Shown: in pieces, positions 62,618-64,000 of the stretch
How the letters are laid out: each line of letters opens with the position of its first letter
Numbering within the stretch: position 1 is the first letter of the stretch
Assembly (NCBI RefSeq): GCF_003268595.1
Contig: NZ_CP029797.1
Location: 3,493,501-3,557,500, forward strand
Reading direction: 5' to 3'
Length of the DNA: 64,000 bases
Source: Paraliobacillus zengyii
Lineage (GTDB): Bacteria > Bacillota > Bacilli > Bacillales > Amphibacillaceae
Program-made: the position numbers and the translations under genes
Notes under the pieces: model-generated
Databases searched by the model: none
What the model was told of the DNA's origin: nothing
Seen by the model: the letters and a program-made list of their open reading frames with translations, nothing else

Positions 62618-63055
62618 ATGCGCTTAAAAAAACATACAGACTATGCCTTGCGCGTTTTAATGCTGGCTGGGTCAAAAGAGGATAATGCGTTAACAAATAT
62701 TAAAGAAATAGCAGACACCTATTCTATATCTGTAGAACATGTCCGAAAAGTTGTTTTTCAGCTCAACAAATTAGGGTTTATTCAAACTAGTAGAGGCAGA
62801 AATGGTGGATTAAAACTTGCACAAGACCCACAAGATATTAACATTGGAAAGGTTGTACGGTTGATGGAGGATGACTTTGTCATTCTAGAATGTTTTAACA
62901 GGGAGACCAATCAATGTATCCTCAGTCCGGCTTGTAAGTTAAAACACGCATTAAATAAAGCACTACTAGCATTTTTACAAGTACTAGATGACTACACACT
63001 AGCAGATGTGATTGAAAACCAAGTAGATTTAAGAAGTCTAATGGACTTCAGTTAA
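62618..63055 (+). CDS. nsrR: Rrf2-family NO-sensing repressor NsrR
   Basis: A 145-residue regulator. The winged helix reads LKKHTDYALRVLMLAGS, IADTYSISVEHVRKVVFQLNKLGFIQTSRGRNGG. Cys92, Cys100 and Cys106 (ECFNRETNQCILSPACKLK) have the numbering and spacing of the Fe-S ligands of NsrR, not of IscR or CymR. TLADVIEN near the C-terminus fits. In Bacillus NsrR represses NO-response genes such as hmp and nasD. In this window ric (8092-8781) is the obvious NO-response gene, but no typical NsrR box was found upstream of it. AGGGTGATGAA precedes the ATG. Confidence 0.93.
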   Translation: MRLKKHTDYALRVLMLAGSKEDNALTNIKEIADTYSISVEHVRKVVFQLNKLGFIQTSRGRNGGLKLAQDPQDINIGKVVRLMEDDFVILECFNRETNQCILSPACKLKHALNKALLAFLQVLDDYTLADVIENQVDLRSLMDFS

Positions 63056-63110
63056 TTGCGATCTATATCATGGAAAAGATCTCTTTTTACAATTAAATGA
63101 AGTAATAACC

Positions 63111-63147
63111 AAAGCTATCTTCTCCCAAATTGAAGAGAGGCTTTTTT
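63111..63147 (+). terminator. Terminator of nsrR
   Basis: AAAGCTATCTTCTC and GAAGAGAGGCTTT pair with one or two mismatches around a 7-base loop, followed by T5. It lies about 55 bases after the nsrR stop. Confidence 0.75.
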
Positions 63148-63164
63148 ATTTACGTGCTCTTTTC

Positions 63165-63193
63165 TTGACATTAGCTTAACTATTAATTATGAT
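63165..63193 (+). promoter_or_regulatory. Promoter of the TetR-family gene
   Basis: TTGACA (63165-63170), a 17-bp spacer and TATGAT (63188-63193) form a near-consensus sigma-A promoter. Confidence 0.85.
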
Positions 63194-63208
63194 GGTTTTC
63201 ATGAACAT

Positions 63209-63265
63209 TGACCAATCGGTTACCTAAAATGACCGTTCGTTTATATTAGGAGGGGTGACCAATCG
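63209..63265 (+). promoter_or_regulatory. Three TGACC-type direct repeats, candidate operators
   Basis: TGACCAATCG (63209-63218), TGACCGTTCG (63230-63239) and TGACCAATCG (63256-63265) lie between the promoter and the first codons of the TetR-family gene. The spacings are 21 and 26 bp. Their place suggests autorepression sites, with the last overlapping the start codon. Confidence 0.5.
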
Positions 63266-64000
63266 CAAAAAAACAAGAGCTAAAACAAATTGCCATTAAG
63301 TTATTTGCTGATCAAGGTTATCATCATACTTCTATTCAGCAAATTGCTAAAACTGCCAATATTTCTAAGGGCGCCTTCTACAACCATTTTGATTCCAAAG
63401 ATCAATTATTTATTGAATTAATGAAAAATAATCATGAAGAATTATATCAAAAATTGGATTCACTTCACTTATCTACTTCGTTAACTAAAAAAGAAGTATT
63501 CACGAAGAAGTTAGAAATTGAGTTAGAACAAATCCACCGAGATCGCTCCTTTTTGTTAATAATGTTCAAAGAGTTTCCACACAAAAATGACGATGTCATG
63601 TCTAAAATAAATGAGGATTTTCGTATACGTTTAATTAAACGACATAAAGATGAACTTTTAGAAGTCTATGGTGAACGAATCAAAGCAACGGTTTGGGATT
63701 TAACGACTATTCTTGAAGGTATGATGAAAGAGTATATCTCACTCATTGTCTTTCAAGGTATAACGATCTCTATTAAAAAGCTCACCAAATTTATCGTTGC
63801 CCATATGGATACACTTGCTGAATCAATAGTAAATATGGAACCAATTCTAAACGAGGAACTGTTATGTAACTCAAATCGAACAAGTCATGTTTCAATAGCT
63901 GAACAGCTAGATGATATGCTCTCGATGCTAAAGCCTAAAGTGGAGAGATTAACCATTTCTGATAACGAAAAAGAGAAGTTATTGGATTGCTTAACTAACC
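63262..64000 (+). CDS. TetR/AcrR-family regulator, partial, apparent ATC start
   Basis: At least 246 codons stay open to the window edge. The N-terminus reads AKKQELKQIAIKLFADQGYH, then TSIQQIAKTANISKGAFYNHFDSKDQLFIEL, a textbook TetR helix-turn-helix beginning at residue 2. AGGAGG lies eight bases before ATC 63262. An in-frame TGA just upstream leaves no ATG, GTG or TTG before the domain. Either ATC is used, or the A7 run at 63267 hides a frameshift from the GTG at 63255, or the start was mutated. The long C-terminal domain is typical of drug- or fatty-acid-sensing members. Confidence 0.85.
   Translation, partial: MAKKQELKQIAIKLFADQGYHHTSIQQIAKTANISKGAFYNHFDSKDQLFIELMKNNHEELYQKLDSLHLSTSLTKKEVFTKKLEIELEQIHRDRSFLLIMFKEFPHKNDDVMSKINEDFRIRLIKRHKDELLEVYGERIKATVWDLTTILEGMMKEYISLIVFQGITISIKKLTKFIVAHMDTLAESIVNMEPILNEELLCNSNRTSHVSIAEQLDDMLSMLKPKVERLTISDNEKEKLLDCLTN

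Noticed and set aside
63181..63240. Short leader peptide frame before the TetR gene
   Set aside because: An 11-codon ATG frame (63192) has no ribosome site and no attenuator-like structure downstream.

Overview
The window is about 64 kb of low-GC chromosomal DNA from a Gram-positive bacterium of the Bacillaceae. It is most likely a halotolerant or environmental genus near Oceanobacillus, Virgibacillus or Gracilibacillus; the genus is inferred and no rRNA is present. Supporting signs are strong purine-rich ribosome binding sites, frequent TTG/GTG starts, S-box, guanine and RAT RNA switches, CcpA and sigma-B type sites, and typical Bacillus families (YpjP, DUF1836, DUF3231, BsuPI, TreR/TreA/TreP). 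No phage, plasmid, transposase, CRISPR, tRNA or rRNA was seen. The mobile-looking component is a family of short GC-richer hairpin repeats (near 2.0, 11.2-11.7, 28.1 and 39.5-39.9 kb), which also create spurious ORFs.

Layout. 0-3.9 kb: partial XdhC, DUF1836, hemolysin III family, NusG-II domain protein, MscS channel. 4-8.1 kb: trehalose operon treP-treA-treR behind one promoter carrying two TreR-type operators and a cre-like site. 8.1-11.1 kb: ric (NO-damage repair), a putative sigma-B stress protein, DUF488, an MFS exporter. 11.8-20.6 kb: a blue-light LOV-GGDEF-EAL protein, a luciferase-like monooxygenase, YpjP, a DsrE-like protein with a class V aminotransferase, a secreted lectin-pectate lyase, and DNA photolyase. 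20.8-28 kb: ATP-grasp ligase, APC permease, TraB protein, Ca2+-type P-ATPase, flavodoxin-fold reductase. 28.2-36.5 kb: a membrane alpha/beta hydrolase, then tandem S-box riboswitches controlling a five-gene operon: MetY fused to a CoA-binding domain, a sulfonate-type ABC importer and an AcsA-like synthetase. 36.5-39.5 kb: LOG protein, a three-gene XRE/small-membrane-protein cluster, and an ArsR-like/permease/Cys-Cys micropeptide cluster with three operator copies. 40-44.6 kb: beta-glucoside operon (RAT-controlled bglP, GH1 enzyme) and guanine-riboswitch xpt. 44.7-64 kb: a very large cell-wall-anchored M6 protease, BsuPI protein, DUF3231, MHYT-GGDEF-EAL, an orphan amino-acid binding lipoprotein, aguA-aguB, ogt, serC, HAD, GNAT, two NAD-epimerases, DUF212, nsrR and a partial TetR gene that appears to start at ATC.

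Themes. Several genes feed on plant matter (pectate lyase, beta-glucosides, trehalose) and share CcpA-like control. Two c-di-GMP phosphodiesterases have light (LOV) and MHYT sensors. NO and redox stress are represented by nsrR and ric. The least described parts are the S-box operon with its divergent first aptamer, the ArsR-like/permease/CC-peptide cluster, the XRE micro-operon with a possible ATT start, and the DsrE/class V aminotransferase pair.
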